The notes under the pieces: model-generated | Told to the model about the DNA's origin: nothing | Database searches by the model: none | Seen by the model: the letters and a program-made list of their open reading frames with translations, nothing else | Assembly: GCA_964541895.1 (NCBI GenBank) | Contig: CAZISM010000149.1 | Location: 1-12,469 of the forward strand | Length of the DNA: 12,469 nucleotides | Reading direction: 5' to 3' | DNA from: CAZISM01 sp964541895 | Lineage (GTDB): Bacteria; Zhuqueibacterota; Zhuqueibacteria; Residuimicrobiales; Residuimicrobiaceae | Shown here: positions 1 through 7,055 of the stretch, piece after piece | How positions within the stretch are numbered: the first letter of the stretch is position 1 | Layout: every line of letters begins with the position of its first letter | Program-made: the position numbers and the translations under genes

Positions 1-1257
1 TATGCCAATGACCGCACCTACATGCGCCGTCTGCGCAACATCTGGATCGAAAACGGCATCAGCGGTCCCTTTTTCACCGGCGACGGCGCCACGCCCTATA
101 TGCTGGAAGCCGGCTCACTGGCCAACGCCGCTATCGGTTTGGACTCGGGCTCTTCGGCGGCAGATTTCGAGCAAGCCAAAAAGCATAATCCGGATGTCGT
201 CGCCTTTAGCAGCGAAACGTATCCCGGCTGGCTCACACACTGGGGCGAAGCGTGGGCACGACCCGACACGGCCGCGCTGCTGAAAGAGGTGCGCTTTTTG
301 ATGGACCATAAAAAATCATTCAACTTTTATGTGCTGCACGGCGGCACCAATTTCGGCTATATGGCCGGCGCCAACTCGGGCGGAAAAGGCTATGAACCCG
401 ATGTCACCAGCTATGACTATGATGCACCGGTGGATGAGCAGGGACAGGCCACGAAAAAATTCTACGCCCTGCAGAGACTCTTGAATTCGTATAAGCCGAA
501 AGGCGCTCGACCGGCCGCTGTTCCCCCGGCCATGCCCGCTATGGATGTTCCGGCTATTCCCATGCAGGTCTACACCGATATCTGGAGCCATCTGCCGGCA
601 CCGCTGCAGTCGGTGCAGCCACGCCCCATGGAAGCCTATGGCCAGGATTATGGCTTTATTCTCTACAAGACAAAACTGATCGGCCACAAAAGCGGCAAAC
701 TGACCATAACCGAACTGCACGACTATGCCACCGTGTTTCTCAATGGCGCCTATATCGGCACTCTGGACCGACGCCTGGGTGAAGAAACCATCGAGCTGCC
801 CAAAACCGATGTCGCAGACCCGGAGCTGGAGATACTGGTGGAAGCCATGGGGCGCATCAATTACGGCCCGCACCTGATCGACCGCAAAGGCATCACCGAG
901 CGCGTCACCCTGAACAACATGACACTGATGAACTGGTCGGTCTATAACCTGGCCATGACCGAGGACTGGATATCCGGTTTGAAAGCAACCACCGGGACCG
1001 CCGGCAAGCCCGGACTCTATTTCCAGGGTGACTTTACAGTGGCAAAACCAGCCGACACCTTTTTCGATATGAGCAACTATCATAAGGGCCTGGTCTGGGT
1101 TAACGGCCATCATCTGGGCCGCTACTGGAACATCGGCCCACAAAAGGCCCTCTTTTGTCCGGCGTCGTGGCTGAAAACAGGCGAAAACAAAATCATGATT
1201 TTTGACCTGCACCAAACACAAGCCAGGCCGGTTCGCGGCTGCAAAACGCAGATGTAG
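1..1257 (+). CDS. Beta-galactosidase, glycoside hydrolase family 35 (5'-truncated by window edge)
   Basis: Frame 1 is open from base 1 to the TAG at 1255-1257, giving 418 visible residues. The start and the N-terminal half of the catalytic barrel, including the acid/base Asn-Glu motif, lie outside the window. GH35 enzymes remove terminal beta-galactosyl residues by a retaining mechanism. Visible family marks are the SSETYPGWLTHWGE segment, whose Glu (codon 214-216, local residue 72) aligns with the GH35 nucleophile, and the NFYVLHGGTNFGYMAGAN segment closing the barrel. The C-terminus is a galactose-binding-like jelly roll with GLVWVNGHHLGRYWNIGPQ and a GENKIMIFDL end, as in full-length bacterial GH35 proteins. 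The ATG at 22 is internal to the domain and not the true start. The gene is followed by a terminator-like structure, then a CBM9-like gene on the same strand, which fits a carbohydrate-use locus. Location (periplasm or cytoplasm) cannot be judged without the N-terminus. Confidence 0.93.
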   Translation, partial: YANDRTYMRRLRNIWIENGISGPFFTGDGATPYMLEAGSLANAAIGLDSGSSAADFEQAKKHNPDVVAFSSETYPGWLTHWGEAWARPDTAALLKEVRFLMDHKKSFNFYVLHGGTNFGYMAGANSGGKGYEPDVTSYDYDAPVDEQGQATKKFYALQRLLNSYKPKGARPAAVPPAMPAMDVPAIPMQVYTDIWSHLPAPLQSVQPRPMEAYGQDYGFILYKTKLIGHKSGKLTITELHDYATVFLNGAYIGTLDRRLGEETIELPKTDVADPELEILVEAMGRINYGPHLIDRKGITERVTLNNMTLMNWSVYNLAMTEDWISGLKATTGTAGKPGLYFQGDFTVAKPADTFFDMSNYHKGLVWVNGHHLGRYWNIGPQKALFCPASWLKTGENKIMIFDLHQTQARPVRGCKTQM

Positions 1258-1299
1258 GGTGACCAGTTTGGTCGCCCGTTCGCCGCGTTCCGGTTTTTT
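1228..1299 (+). terminator. Compound hairpin terminator after the GH35 gene
   Basis: An outer stem pairs 1228-1239 (CCGG-TT-CGCGGC) with 1282-1293 (GCCGCG-TT-CCGG): 6 bp plus 4 bp around a TT/TT internal loop. It is followed directly by T6 at 1294-1299. Inside it sits a second hairpin, 1257-1264 with 1270-1277 (8 pairs including one G-T wobble, loop AGTTT), which begins on the last base of the stop codon. The outer stem starts within the last codons of the gene. The T tract makes an intrinsic terminator likely; the branched shape is unusual and is my inference from base pairing by eye. Confidence 0.5.
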
Positions 1300-1393
1300 C
1301 ACGATGTGCATCACCTGGAACGTTATCTTTGCGATCCTGAAACAGTTCGAGATTTATATTTTTATCTGTAGAGCACATAATGGAGACAACACG

Positions 1394-2071
1394 ATGACAT
1401 CAATGGACCTACCCACCTGTCGCTGCAGCAAAATAGATCGGCCTTTGCGACTCGACGGGACTCTGCAGGACCCCTTGTGGGAGAACGCGGTGGCGCTGCC
1501 GCTCTATGATATCCACGGTCGTCCGGGGCGATTCAAAACCAGCATTCGCACGCTCTACAACGACACCTATCTCTATCTGGGCTACGAGTGTGAAGATGAT
1601 TATGTGTGGGGCACCATCACCGAACGCAACGGCTCGGTGTGGGAACAAGAGTGCGTGGAGGCTTTTCTGAATCCCGGCCACACGATCCACCAGTACTATG
1701 AAATCAACGTCAGTCCGCTCAACACCGTGTTCGACGCCTGCATCATCAACGGCCGCAACGAGGCTGATCCGGAAGCGCCGTTCATCGGCTTTCCGGACTG
1801 GGACGTCAAAGACCTGCATACGGCCGCGCATGTGGACGGCGAACTGCAGAAACCGGGTGCCGCCACGCGCTGGAGCGCCGAAATGGCCATACCGTTCGCC
1901 GAACTGTTCGGCGCCCGGCATATCCCGCCGCAAAAAGGCGATACCTGGCGGGCCAATTTTTACCGCATCGATCAACCGTTTCAGGGCGAACCGGAACATT
2001 ATGCCTGGAGCAAAGTGGACAAGGTGGCGTTCCATCTGCCGTGGCGCTTTGGCATTCTGGAATTCGTCTAA
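1394..2071 (+). CDS. Stand-alone CBM9-like carbohydrate-binding protein
   Basis: A 225-residue protein. The ATG at 1394 is chosen because GGAGA (1382-1386) lies 7 nt upstream; the open frame runs further 5' but only through the terminator region. The protein resembles the family 9 carbohydrate-binding (DOMON-like beta-sandwich) group across its length: LDGTLQDPLWENA at residues 20-32 is the typical opening, TYLYLGYECEDD follows at 58-69, then VWEQECVEAFLNP (82-94), YYEINVSPLNTVFD (101-114), RWSAEMAIPFAEL (159-171) and WRANFYRID (185-193). No signal peptide, catalytic domain or membrane segment is visible, so it consists of this module alone. Such proteins are often annotated 'carbohydrate-binding family 9-like'; the ligand is unknown. 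It lies between a GH35 gene and phzF on the same strand, 18 nt before phzF, so it is probably co-transcribed with phzF and may act in sugar handling (inference). Confidence 0.85.
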   Translation: MTSMDLPTCRCSKIDRPLRLDGTLQDPLWENAVALPLYDIHGRPGRFKTSIRTLYNDTYLYLGYECEDDYVWGTITERNGSVWEQECVEAFLNPGHTIHQYYEINVSPLNTVFDACIINGRNEADPEAPFIGFPDWDVKDLHTAAHVDGELQKPGAATRWSAEMAIPFAELFGARHIPPQKGDTWRANFYRIDQPFQGEPEHYAWSKVDKVAFHLPWRFGILEFV

Positions 2072-2089
2072 AGGGTTGCGGAGGAAAAG

Positions 2090-2875
2090 ATGAAATTATA
2101 TCACGTTGATGCCTTTACCGACAAGCCCTTTCACGGCAATCCGGCTGCGGTCTGTGTGCTGAGCAGAGCTCGCAACGACGACTGGATGCAAAAAGTGGCC
2201 ATGGAGATGAACCTGTCGGAAACCGCGTTTGTGCTGCAGGAGGCGGACGGCTTTCGCCTGCGCTGGTTCACACCCAAAGTCGAAGTGGAACTGTGCGGCC
2301 ATGCCACTCTGGCAAGCGCCCACGTGCTCTATGAAACCGGCCTGCTGGACAAAAAGCTGACTGCTCGCTTTTTCACCGCTTCCGGCGAATTGACCGCCAC
2401 CTGCATGGCGGATGGTATTGAACTGGACTTTCCGGCTACCCCGGACGAACCGGCAGCGCCGCCGTCTGGTCTGGTGGACGCTCTGGGCCTGCAGCCGATC
2501 TATGTGGGAAAAAGCAGATTCGATTATCTGCTGCAGGTGGAAGACGAACAGACCGTGCGGCAGATGCAGCCGGATTTCACCCGTCTGGCGCAGGTCACGG
2601 CCCGCGGCATCATGGTGACCAGCGCCGCGGACCATGCGCCGTTCGATTTTGTGTCGCGATTTTTTGCGCCTGCGGTGGGCATCAACGAAGATCCGGTCAC
2701 CGGCTCGGCACACTGTTGTCTGGCGCCGTTCTGGAGCCGCCATCTCGGCAAAACCGAATTCCAGGCCTATCAGGCCTCTGAACGCGGCGGAATTTTAAAG
2801 GTGACTTTAGCCGGCGATCGCGTCAAACTGCGCGGCAAGGCCTGCACTGTGTTTGAGGCCAGGTGGATGGCCTAG
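2090..2875 (+). CDS. PhzF-family isomerase/epimerase
   Basis: A 261-residue protein of the PhzF family (diaminopimelate-epimerase-like fold with two pseudo-symmetric halves, cytoplasmic). A strong GGAGG just before ATG 2090 fixes the start, and the gene follows the CBM9-like gene by 18 nt. Family motifs are the N-terminal VDAFTDKPFHGNPAAVC (residues 6-22), MNLSETAF with Glu44 in the place of the PhzF catalytic glutamate, CGHATLA (69-75), and in the second half RFFAPAVGINEDPVTGSAHC (190-209), then an RGG segment. Length is normal for the family. The archetype isomerises trans-2,3-dihydro-3-hydroxyanthranilate in phenazine synthesis, but most members outside phenazine clusters have unknown substrates. 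No other phenazine gene is visible here, so a phenazine role is not supported. The next gene is convergent. Confidence 0.93.
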   Translation: MKLYHVDAFTDKPFHGNPAAVCVLSRARNDDWMQKVAMEMNLSETAFVLQEADGFRLRWFTPKVEVELCGHATLASAHVLYETGLLDKKLTARFFTASGELTATCMADGIELDFPATPDEPAAPPSGLVDALGLQPIYVGKSRFDYLLQVEDEQTVRQMQPDFTRLAQVTARGIMVTSAADHAPFDFVSRFFAPAVGINEDPVTGSAHCCLAPFWSRHLGKTEFQAYQASERGGILKVTLAGDRVKLRGKACTVFEARWMA

Positions 2876-2963
2876 GGGTTCGTGATGCGAATCGGGCCGG
2901 CGGGCTTGCAGGTGCGAAGGTTGGCCTCAATTTGAATTATTCACCGCGAAGAACGGCATGGAT

Positions 2964-4145
2964 TCACTCTGAACAACTCTGGCGATTAGAGTGCGCCTGC
3001 CGTGTTGGCACATCGTGCTTTGGTGGTACGGCATGGCTGTTATAAGAAACCTCGTCGATTTCCAGTTCGTACCAGGTGAAATCGCCCTCCTTAAACTTCC
3101 AGGTCACACTGGATTTTGCCGGCATGCGAATGCCCTGAAACTCTTTATAGCTGCCCTCTTCCATGTGTATGTGCCAGGTCTCCAGCGTGGATCCCTCCTT
3201 GCGGAAATAATAGCGCTGCGCCTCGAAGGCCGTGACATCGCCGGCTGTGTTGTATCGGAACACACCCGTCGCCGAAAGGCCTTTGCAGGTCATGGTGACC
3301 CGGGCGGAGGTGCTGTCGATTTCCTCCCAGGCGAGATACGGCTCCAGCGCGGCCGAAGGCGCCCAGATGATTTCAGCGAGAAAGCGCAGCATGGTGCCCT
3401 GATCGATCTCTTCCCCTTTGCTGTCCACCACCGGAATCAGCGACAGCAGCTTGATGAGCATGTGCCCGTGACCGTCCATATATTTGTCCCGGCCGGCCAT
3501 ATGAATTCCCGGCGCCATCCGCACATCGGCCAGCCAGATAAAACCCGGTTGTGTGTAAGAAAAATATTGTTCGGCCGCCACCGGCATCCAGGCGCCGTCG
3601 GGCTTACTGCGCATGCGGCCTAGCTGATAAAGACGCATGCTGTGGGCCGCTTCTTTATTGAGCACGTTTGTGCGCACCAGCCATTTCTGCACCACCGGCG
3701 GCAAAGAGACGATTCTGTCACTGGTCACCCTGTTCGCCGTGTGCGTCCCCGGCACCAGCAGGGCCAGCTCTTTTTTCGCCATGACTTCAAAGGACCACTC
3801 CCCATAAGCCAGAATGCACGCCAAAAGAAGTATCAGGTTGGCCACGGAGCCGAATTTGGCATCCTGCCAGTACACGACGATGAGCAGCTGCGACAGAATC
3901 ACCGCGACCAGCCCGATCATCCACCACCACTCTTTGCGCAGCAGAAAGGTGACGGTGACAAACAGCAACAGACCACACGCCAGCAACCATAACAGGCCGA
4001 CAGCCCGGGCCAGCACACCTGACAAAGGAAGCAAGGTCGCTCCCTTGAGCTGGCTTACCGGCGCCAGTTGCCACTCTTTGACAAAACCCAACAGATGAAT
4101 AAGGCCGTGTACGGCCATGAGGAAGCCGAAAATAATTTTCAACAT
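2964..4145 (-). CDS. DUF6544 family protein with four N-terminal membrane segments
   Basis: A 393-residue protein of unknown function. The N-terminus has four hydrophobic segments (about residues 4-21, 45-69, 74-92 and 99-114), and two close aromatic/charged turns (KEWWW at 71-75). The rest, about 145-370, matches what I recall of DUF6544: SLPPVVQKWL near 147-156, then an AAEQYFSYTQPGFIWLADVRM stretch, GRDKYMDGHGHM, a FLAEIIWAPSAAL segment (WxPxAL-like), and a C-terminal VTWKFKEGDFTWYELEIDEVSY. The last about 22 residues are polar and look disordered. The start ATG has only a weak purine-rich stretch upstream (CGGGA). It faces phzF across 88 bp, in which I see no clear shared terminator. hicA lies 163 bp upstream on the same strand. 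The globular part probably sits at one membrane face; no catalytic residues are known to me. Confidence 0.82.
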   Translation of the reverse strand: MLKIIFGFLMAVHGLIHLLGFVKEWQLAPVSQLKGATLLPLSGVLARAVGLLWLLACGLLLFVTVTFLLRKEWWWMIGLVAVILSQLLIVVYWQDAKFGSVANLILLLACILAYGEWSFEVMAKKELALLVPGTHTANRVTSDRIVSLPPVVQKWLVRTNVLNKEAAHSMRLYQLGRMRSKPDGAWMPVAAEQYFSYTQPGFIWLADVRMAPGIHMAGRDKYMDGHGHMLIKLLSLIPVVDSKGEEIDQGTMLRFLAEIIWAPSAALEPYLAWEEIDSTSARVTMTCKGLSATGVFRYNTAGDVTAFEAQRYYFRKEGSTLETWHIHMEEGSYKEFQGIRMPAKSSVTWKFKEGDFTWYELEIDEVSYNSHAVPPKHDVPTRQAHSNRQSCSE

Positions 4146-4308
4146 AACAATCCCGCGTCAATCATTCAACATGTGTTACGATATTTTTGTAAAGGATTGA
4201 AGATACTAGATAGAGAAGGCTTGGCGACTTTTGGCAAAGCTGATACAGGTTCTGGCAATGTGTGCAGCTGGTTTTTGAAAGTCAACATTGTTAGCAAAAA
4301 CAACATGA

Positions 4309-4515
4309 TCACAAATTATCAAACTCTTCCATAGTAATACCTGCCTGACGCAAAATACTCTTTAATGTGCCCAATGGCACATCTTTGCAGTGCATAGCCA
4401 CATACGTTTGCCGTCCGTCTGCATGGCGCAAAACAATATGGGAACCGGATTGTCGTCTCTTCTCAAAACCGGCACGCTCAAGCTTTGCCAGGACTTCTGC
4501 CGCCTTATAAGGCAT
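4309..4515 (-). CDS. hicA: HicA-type mRNA interferase toxin
   Basis: A 68-residue protein of the HicA (YcfA) family, small double-stranded-RNA-binding-fold ribonucleases that cut mRNA and arrest translation until bound by HicB. Features are the N-terminal helix KAAEVLAKLERAGF, the catalytic-type GSH with His26 in RRQSGSHIVLRH (20-31), a YVAMH strand, and the closing LGTLKSILRQAGITMEEF (48-65), all standard for the family. The active-site His is intact and the frame is unbroken, so it looks functional. It is the second gene of the pair: its ATG lies inside the end of the antitoxin gene with an 11-nt overlap (4505-4515), implying coupled translation and one transcript from the promoter at 4764-4792. 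Confidence 0.92.
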   Translation of the reverse strand: MPYKAAEVLAKLERAGFEKRRQSGSHIVLRHADGRQTYVAMHCKDVPLGTLKSILRQAGITMEEFDNL

Positions 4516-4738
4516 CGCTTAATTCCAGCGTTGAGACTAAAATTTCAGGATTGGCAATGTCCTCATGATTCGCTTTTTTTTCAGCGATCCAAATCTGCAA
4601 AAGATCGTTAGCCGCTTGGCGAGCGCCATCGATGCCGAGTCCATGAGTCGTTAAGCCCAGAGCAGGAATATGTGCATAGTAATAGTCCGGCGGGAACGAT
4701 TGATCTGTGATTTTTTCAAAGACAACAAGGTAGCTCAT
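4505..4738 (-). CDS. hicB: HicB-type antitoxin (short, RNase-H-like domain only)
   Basis: A 77-residue partner of the HicA-like toxin. The ATG at 4738 is preferred over the in-frame ATG at 4792: GGAGA lies 4 nt upstream of 4738, and the promoter's -35 and -10 sit between the two ATGs, so the longer form could not be translated from that transcript. The protein shows the HicB/UPF0150 pattern: a YLVVFEK strand, YYYAHIPALGLTTHG (19-33), then GARQAANDLLQIWIAEKK as the helix, and a short VSTLEL end. There is no C-terminal ribbon-helix-helix or HTH DNA-binding domain, so self-repression by this protein alone is doubtful. It should neutralise HicA by direct binding. Gene order is antitoxin then toxin with an 11-nt overlap. 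Confidence 0.87.
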   Translation of the reverse strand: MSYLVVFEKITDQSFPPDYYYAHIPALGLTTHGLGIDGARQAANDLLQIWIAEKKANHEDIANPEILVSTLELSDAL

Positions 4739-4763
4739 ATGTTCTCCGAACATCATACAAATG

Positions 4764-4792
4764 ATATTAACCAATTTAGATTTAATTGTCAA
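4764..4792 (-). promoter_or_regulatory. Sigma70-like promoter of hicBA
   Basis: Read on the minus strand, a perfect -35 TTGACA (4792-4787), a 17-bp AT-rich spacer and -10 TAATAT (4769-4764). Transcription would begin near 4757, about 19 nt before the hicB ATG at 4738. A short inverted pair ATTAA/TTAAT lies around the spacer, but I do not claim an operator. Confidence 0.7.
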
Positions 4793-4884
4793 GCTGGTTG
4801 TTGGATGTAGTGAATGCTAATGAGCATCCATGGCGACCACTACGTTGGAAGGCTCGTAAAGGGGGGCGCTGTAATATCGTTGCT

Positions 4885-6675
4885 CTATTTCATGAGGATC
4901 ATTGTTCCGGTTTTGTATTGATCCAGCCACTGCACCCGGTACAAATAGGTGCCGGAGGCAGCCGGCCGGCCATCCTGCAGGCGGCCATCCCAATGCAGGG
5001 AATAGGAACCGGCAGACTGCAGACCGAGCTGCCATTCATAAACCACCTCTCCGTGCAGGTTGAATACACAGAGGTGCACCGTGCCGGCGTCCGGAAGGCT
5101 GTAGGTAATAAAGGTACCGCCGTTGAACGGATTGGGATAATTGCCGGCCAGGGAAAAAGTCATTCGCGCAGAGCCCTGCACGGTCAGCACCGGCGAATAG
5201 TGAAACTGGCCGTCCGTGTCCAGCTGCTTCAGGCGATAGTAGGATGTTCTGCTGTTGTCATGCAGATACTGATAATTCCGGCTTGTGGAGGTGGTGCCGT
5301 GACCGCTGACAAAGCTCAGGGTGGCATACGAACGACCGTCCAAAGACCACTCTACTTCAAAGCCGAGATTTCGTGTCTCACTGGTGGTCTGCCAGGTCAG
5401 CAGCACGCCCTCCCGGGTTCTGGCGGCCACAAAAGAGACCAGCTCAACATCCAGGACCTGCGCATTGCCCTCGAGGACCCGGACCAGATTATCAGCGCTG
5501 GCGGCCACCACTTCCGGAATGGCGTTGCCGCGTACATCCGGCAACAGGGCCAGACTCTTGATATCGCCCACCGCCTGCCAGGTCCAGAGTGCATGGCCCG
5601 CCTGAGCGCCGCCGCCGCTGAGGCAGACTATTTTATCGTCTGCCGTACCTGCTACGATATCCATTTTCCCGTCCTGATTCACATCGGCAAAGGCCATCAG
5701 ACTCAAAATATCGTCTGCAAGCGCCGTGGACCAGAATAGAGCTCCGCTGTTGCCGTCCAAAGCGTACACCGAATTATCCTCCGAACCGGCAACCACATCG
5801 GGGAATCCATCTTCATTGATATCATCCGTCAAAGCGACACAGGCCACGTTTCCCTGCGCCGTATATTTCCACAGTTCGTTGCCGGTGGGATATTCCCGCC
5901 ACTCTACGGTCCGATTGGCTGTGCCGATGACACAGTCCGGCATATCGTCTCCATTCACGCTGGGAATGGCGATGACGGACAGAACATCCGCACTGACAAA
6001 ACGGCCCATGAGCGTGAATTTGCCGCCGTTTTTTCCTGCGCCGGAAAAACAGTAGACAAATTTATCCCTGCCGCCGACAAAGCATTCCGCAATACCATCA
6101 CCGTCCATATCAGAGGTGACGTCTATGCATTTTACCTCGCCGCCGATGGTTCCGGCCCAGATCGTGGCGCCGGTTCCGGACAGACAGGCTATGGTTTTGG
6201 TAACGGTGCCGACCAGCAGATCCTGCACACCGTCGCCATTGACATCCACAAACGCTTTCAGAACACTGACATCACCGCTCAATCCTCTCGACCATAACAC
6301 CCGTTGTTCCGCCGCAGGTTTGCCGGAGAGACAGTACACCGAATCGTCCGCCGTACCGACCACACAGTCGTCTATGCCATCGGCATTGACGTCCTGAATG
6401 GTCACCATGGATAATATGGAACCGCCGGTATTGTGCGACCAGAGCAGCGTGCCCGTGCCGGGGCCATAGCCCTGCAAACAGTAGACCATGGAATCCTGCG
6501 TGCCGGCAAACACATCCGGGAAACCGTTCGCATCCACATCCGGTCCGGCAGCCACACGGTTTACCACCGCTTGCGTATTAAAAGACCATAAAAGCATTGT
6601 GCCGGCATCCTGGCTGTAAAGTCGGCAATAGAAAAGCAGACTTGCAATGATGAGCGTCCGGATTAACCTGCTCAT
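4885..6675 (-). CDS. Exported FG-GAP/PQQ-like beta-propeller protein with C-terminal sorting domain
   Basis: A 596-residue protein. The start ATG 6675 has AGGAG (6687-6683) 7 nt upstream and a good promoter. Residues 1-21 form a signal peptide (Arg-rich start, hydrophobic core IIASLLFY, cut near YSQDAG). Residues about 40-405 hold eight repeats of 45-50 residues, each with an Asp/Asn calcium-type loop (D46, D95, D144, D189, S239, D285, D331, D380) leading to a VxGTxD-VYCL strand; this predicts a closed eight-bladed propeller. Loops in repeats 5 and 8 have lost acidic residues. Next come a beta-sandwich linker with LTWQTTSETRNLGFEVEWS (about 426-444), then LAGNYPNPFN (509-518) and a FlgD-like module ending GTYLYRV...MILMK, the hallmark of Por/type IX-style sorting domains in FCB bacteria. 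It is probably exported across the outer membrane and surface-attached or released. Ligand is unknown; no catalytic motif is visible. Cys17 is not in a lipobox. Confidence 0.88.
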   Translation of the reverse strand: MSRLIRTLIIASLLFYCRLYSQDAGTMLLWSFNTQAVVNRVAAGPDVDANGFPDVFAGTQDSMVYCLQGYGPGTGTLLWSHNTGGSILSMVTIQDVNADGIDDCVVGTADDSVYCLSGKPAAEQRVLWSRGLSGDVSVLKAFVDVNGDGVQDLLVGTVTKTIACLSGTGATIWAGTIGGEVKCIDVTSDMDGDGIAECFVGGRDKFVYCFSGAGKNGGKFTLMGRFVSADVLSVIAIPSVNGDDMPDCVIGTANRTVEWREYPTGNELWKYTAQGNVACVALTDDINEDGFPDVVAGSEDNSVYALDGNSGALFWSTALADDILSLMAFADVNQDGKMDIVAGTADDKIVCLSGGGAQAGHALWTWQAVGDIKSLALLPDVRGNAIPEVVAASADNLVRVLEGNAQVLDVELVSFVAARTREGVLLTWQTTSETRNLGFEVEWSLDGRSYATLSFVSGHGTTSTSRNYQYLHDNSRTSYYRLKQLDTDGQFHYSPVLTVQGSARMTFSLAGNYPNPFNGGTFITYSLPDAGTVHLCVFNLHGEVVYEWQLGLQSAGSYSLHWDGRLQDGRPAASGTYLYRVQWLDQYKTGTMILMK

Positions 6676-6710
6676 GATGCCTCTCCTTGTATTGATGCAT
6701 GATGGTATGT

Positions 6711-6739
6711 AATATACGGCGTTCGAGATACGCGGTCAA
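6711..6739 (-). promoter_or_regulatory. Near-consensus sigma70-like promoter of the propeller gene
   Basis: Read on the minus strand: -35 TTGACC (6739-6734), exactly 17 bp, -10 TATATT (6716-6711); each hexamer differs from consensus at one position. The expected start is near 6704, leaving a leader of about 29 nt with AAGGAG before ATG 6675. This predicts housekeeping-type, fairly strong expression. Confidence 0.75.
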
Positions 6740-6874
6740 GGGTAAAGATGACCAGGCGAGGCGGCAAAAAAAACTATGCCGATTTGCATCTGCCGGCGTT
6801 GTTTCACCTTGAGGCAAATGATCTGACCAAAGTCAGTCCCTGGCGGCGCCACCGCGGCTAACTTGTTGTAATTC

Positions 6875-6908
6875 AATTCGGCTGAACAAAAAGCGTTTCA
6901 ACCGAATT
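6875..6908. repeat. 12-bp inverted repeat upstream of ccmF (possible operator)
   Basis: Arms 6875-6886 (AATTCGGCTGAA) and 6897-6908 (TTCAACCGAATT) match at 11 of 12 positions, with a 10-nt spacer. The centre lies about 165 bp before the ccmF start. In minus-strand RNA the mismatch becomes a G-U wobble, giving a full 12-bp stem, but no T tract follows on either strand, so a terminator is unlikely. A regulator-binding site is the simpler reading. Confidence 0.5.
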
Positions 6909-6989
6909 TAAGACGCAAATAGCGTACCAATATGAATGGCACGTGCTTCCATAATTTTCTTTATCGCCTGCGGCGGCTGGTGTTTTCTG

Positions 6990-7018
6990 TTGCAGTTGCG
7001 CCTAACATTTAATAAATT
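6990..7018 (+). promoter_or_regulatory. Weak promoter candidate for the ccm cluster
   Basis: TTGCAG (6990-6995), 17-bp spacer, TAAATT (7013-7018), giving a start near 7025 and a leader of about 30 nt before the TTG at 7056. The match is poor at the -35 (3 of 6) and fair at the -10 (4 of 6); it is listed for its correct spacing and position in a local AT-rich stretch. Confidence 0.25.
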
Positions 7019-7043
7019 TTATAGCTGCAGACATTTTACTATC

Positions 7044-7048
7044 GAGGA
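7044..7048 (+). promoter_or_regulatory. Ribosome-binding site setting the TTG start of ccmF
   Basis: GAGGA, 7 nt before TTG 7056. Neither the upstream ATG at 6936 nor any later ATG near the family's usual N-terminus has a comparable site. Confidence 0.7.
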
Positions 7049-7055
7049 ACGGAAT

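Larger units (their letters stand above)
6740..7055. other. Divergent intergenic region between the propeller gene and ccmF
   Basis: About 380 bp separate the two divergent start codons, and I see no gene in it. Beyond the minus-strand promoter, it holds a small perfect hairpin (6823-6827 with 6832-6836, loop CAAA), a 12-bp inverted repeat (6875-6908) and a weak promoter candidate near ccmF. An open stretch in frame with ccmF from ATG 6936 lacks a ribosome-binding site and is not CcmF-like, so I treat it as leader DNA. Confidence 0.6.

Noticed and set aside
316..1314. Open reading frame of 332 codons on the minus strand
   Set aside because: It runs antisense through the clearly recognisable GH35 gene, shows no family motif, and fits the long antisense frames expected in GC-rich coding DNA.
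1310..1393. Promoter for the CBM9-like gene (AT-rich stretch with TATATT)
   Set aside because: The -10-like hexamer has no acceptable -35 at 16-18 bp; TTGCGA with 17 bp gives only a poor -10. A start of transcription here is plausible but not supported.
2876..2963. Shared terminator between convergent phzF and the DUF6544 gene
   Set aside because: I found no stem of convincing length followed by a T tract on either strand.
4739..4792. Longer HicB start at 4792
   Set aside because: The promoter hexamers lie within this extension and GGAGA serves the ATG at 4738.
4793..4884. Terminator for the propeller gene (TGGATG/CATCCA and ATGCT/AGCAT pairs at about 4801-4831)
   Set aside because: The stems are short and mutually competing, and there is no T tract in the minus-strand direction.
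4786..5739. Open reading frame of 317 codons on the plus strand
   Set aside because: It is antisense to the propeller gene, whose repeats, sorting domain, ribosome-binding site and promoter are all clear; the plus frame has no motif.
6609..6675. Lipoprotein signal in the propeller protein (Cys17)
   Set aside because: The residues before the Cys (LFY) do not fit a lipobox, and a normal signal-peptidase I site follows near residue 21.
6936..7055. N-terminal extension of CcmF from ATG 6936
   Set aside because: No ribosome-binding site, residues unlike the CcmF N-terminus, and a TTG with good GAGGA at 7056 matches the family start.
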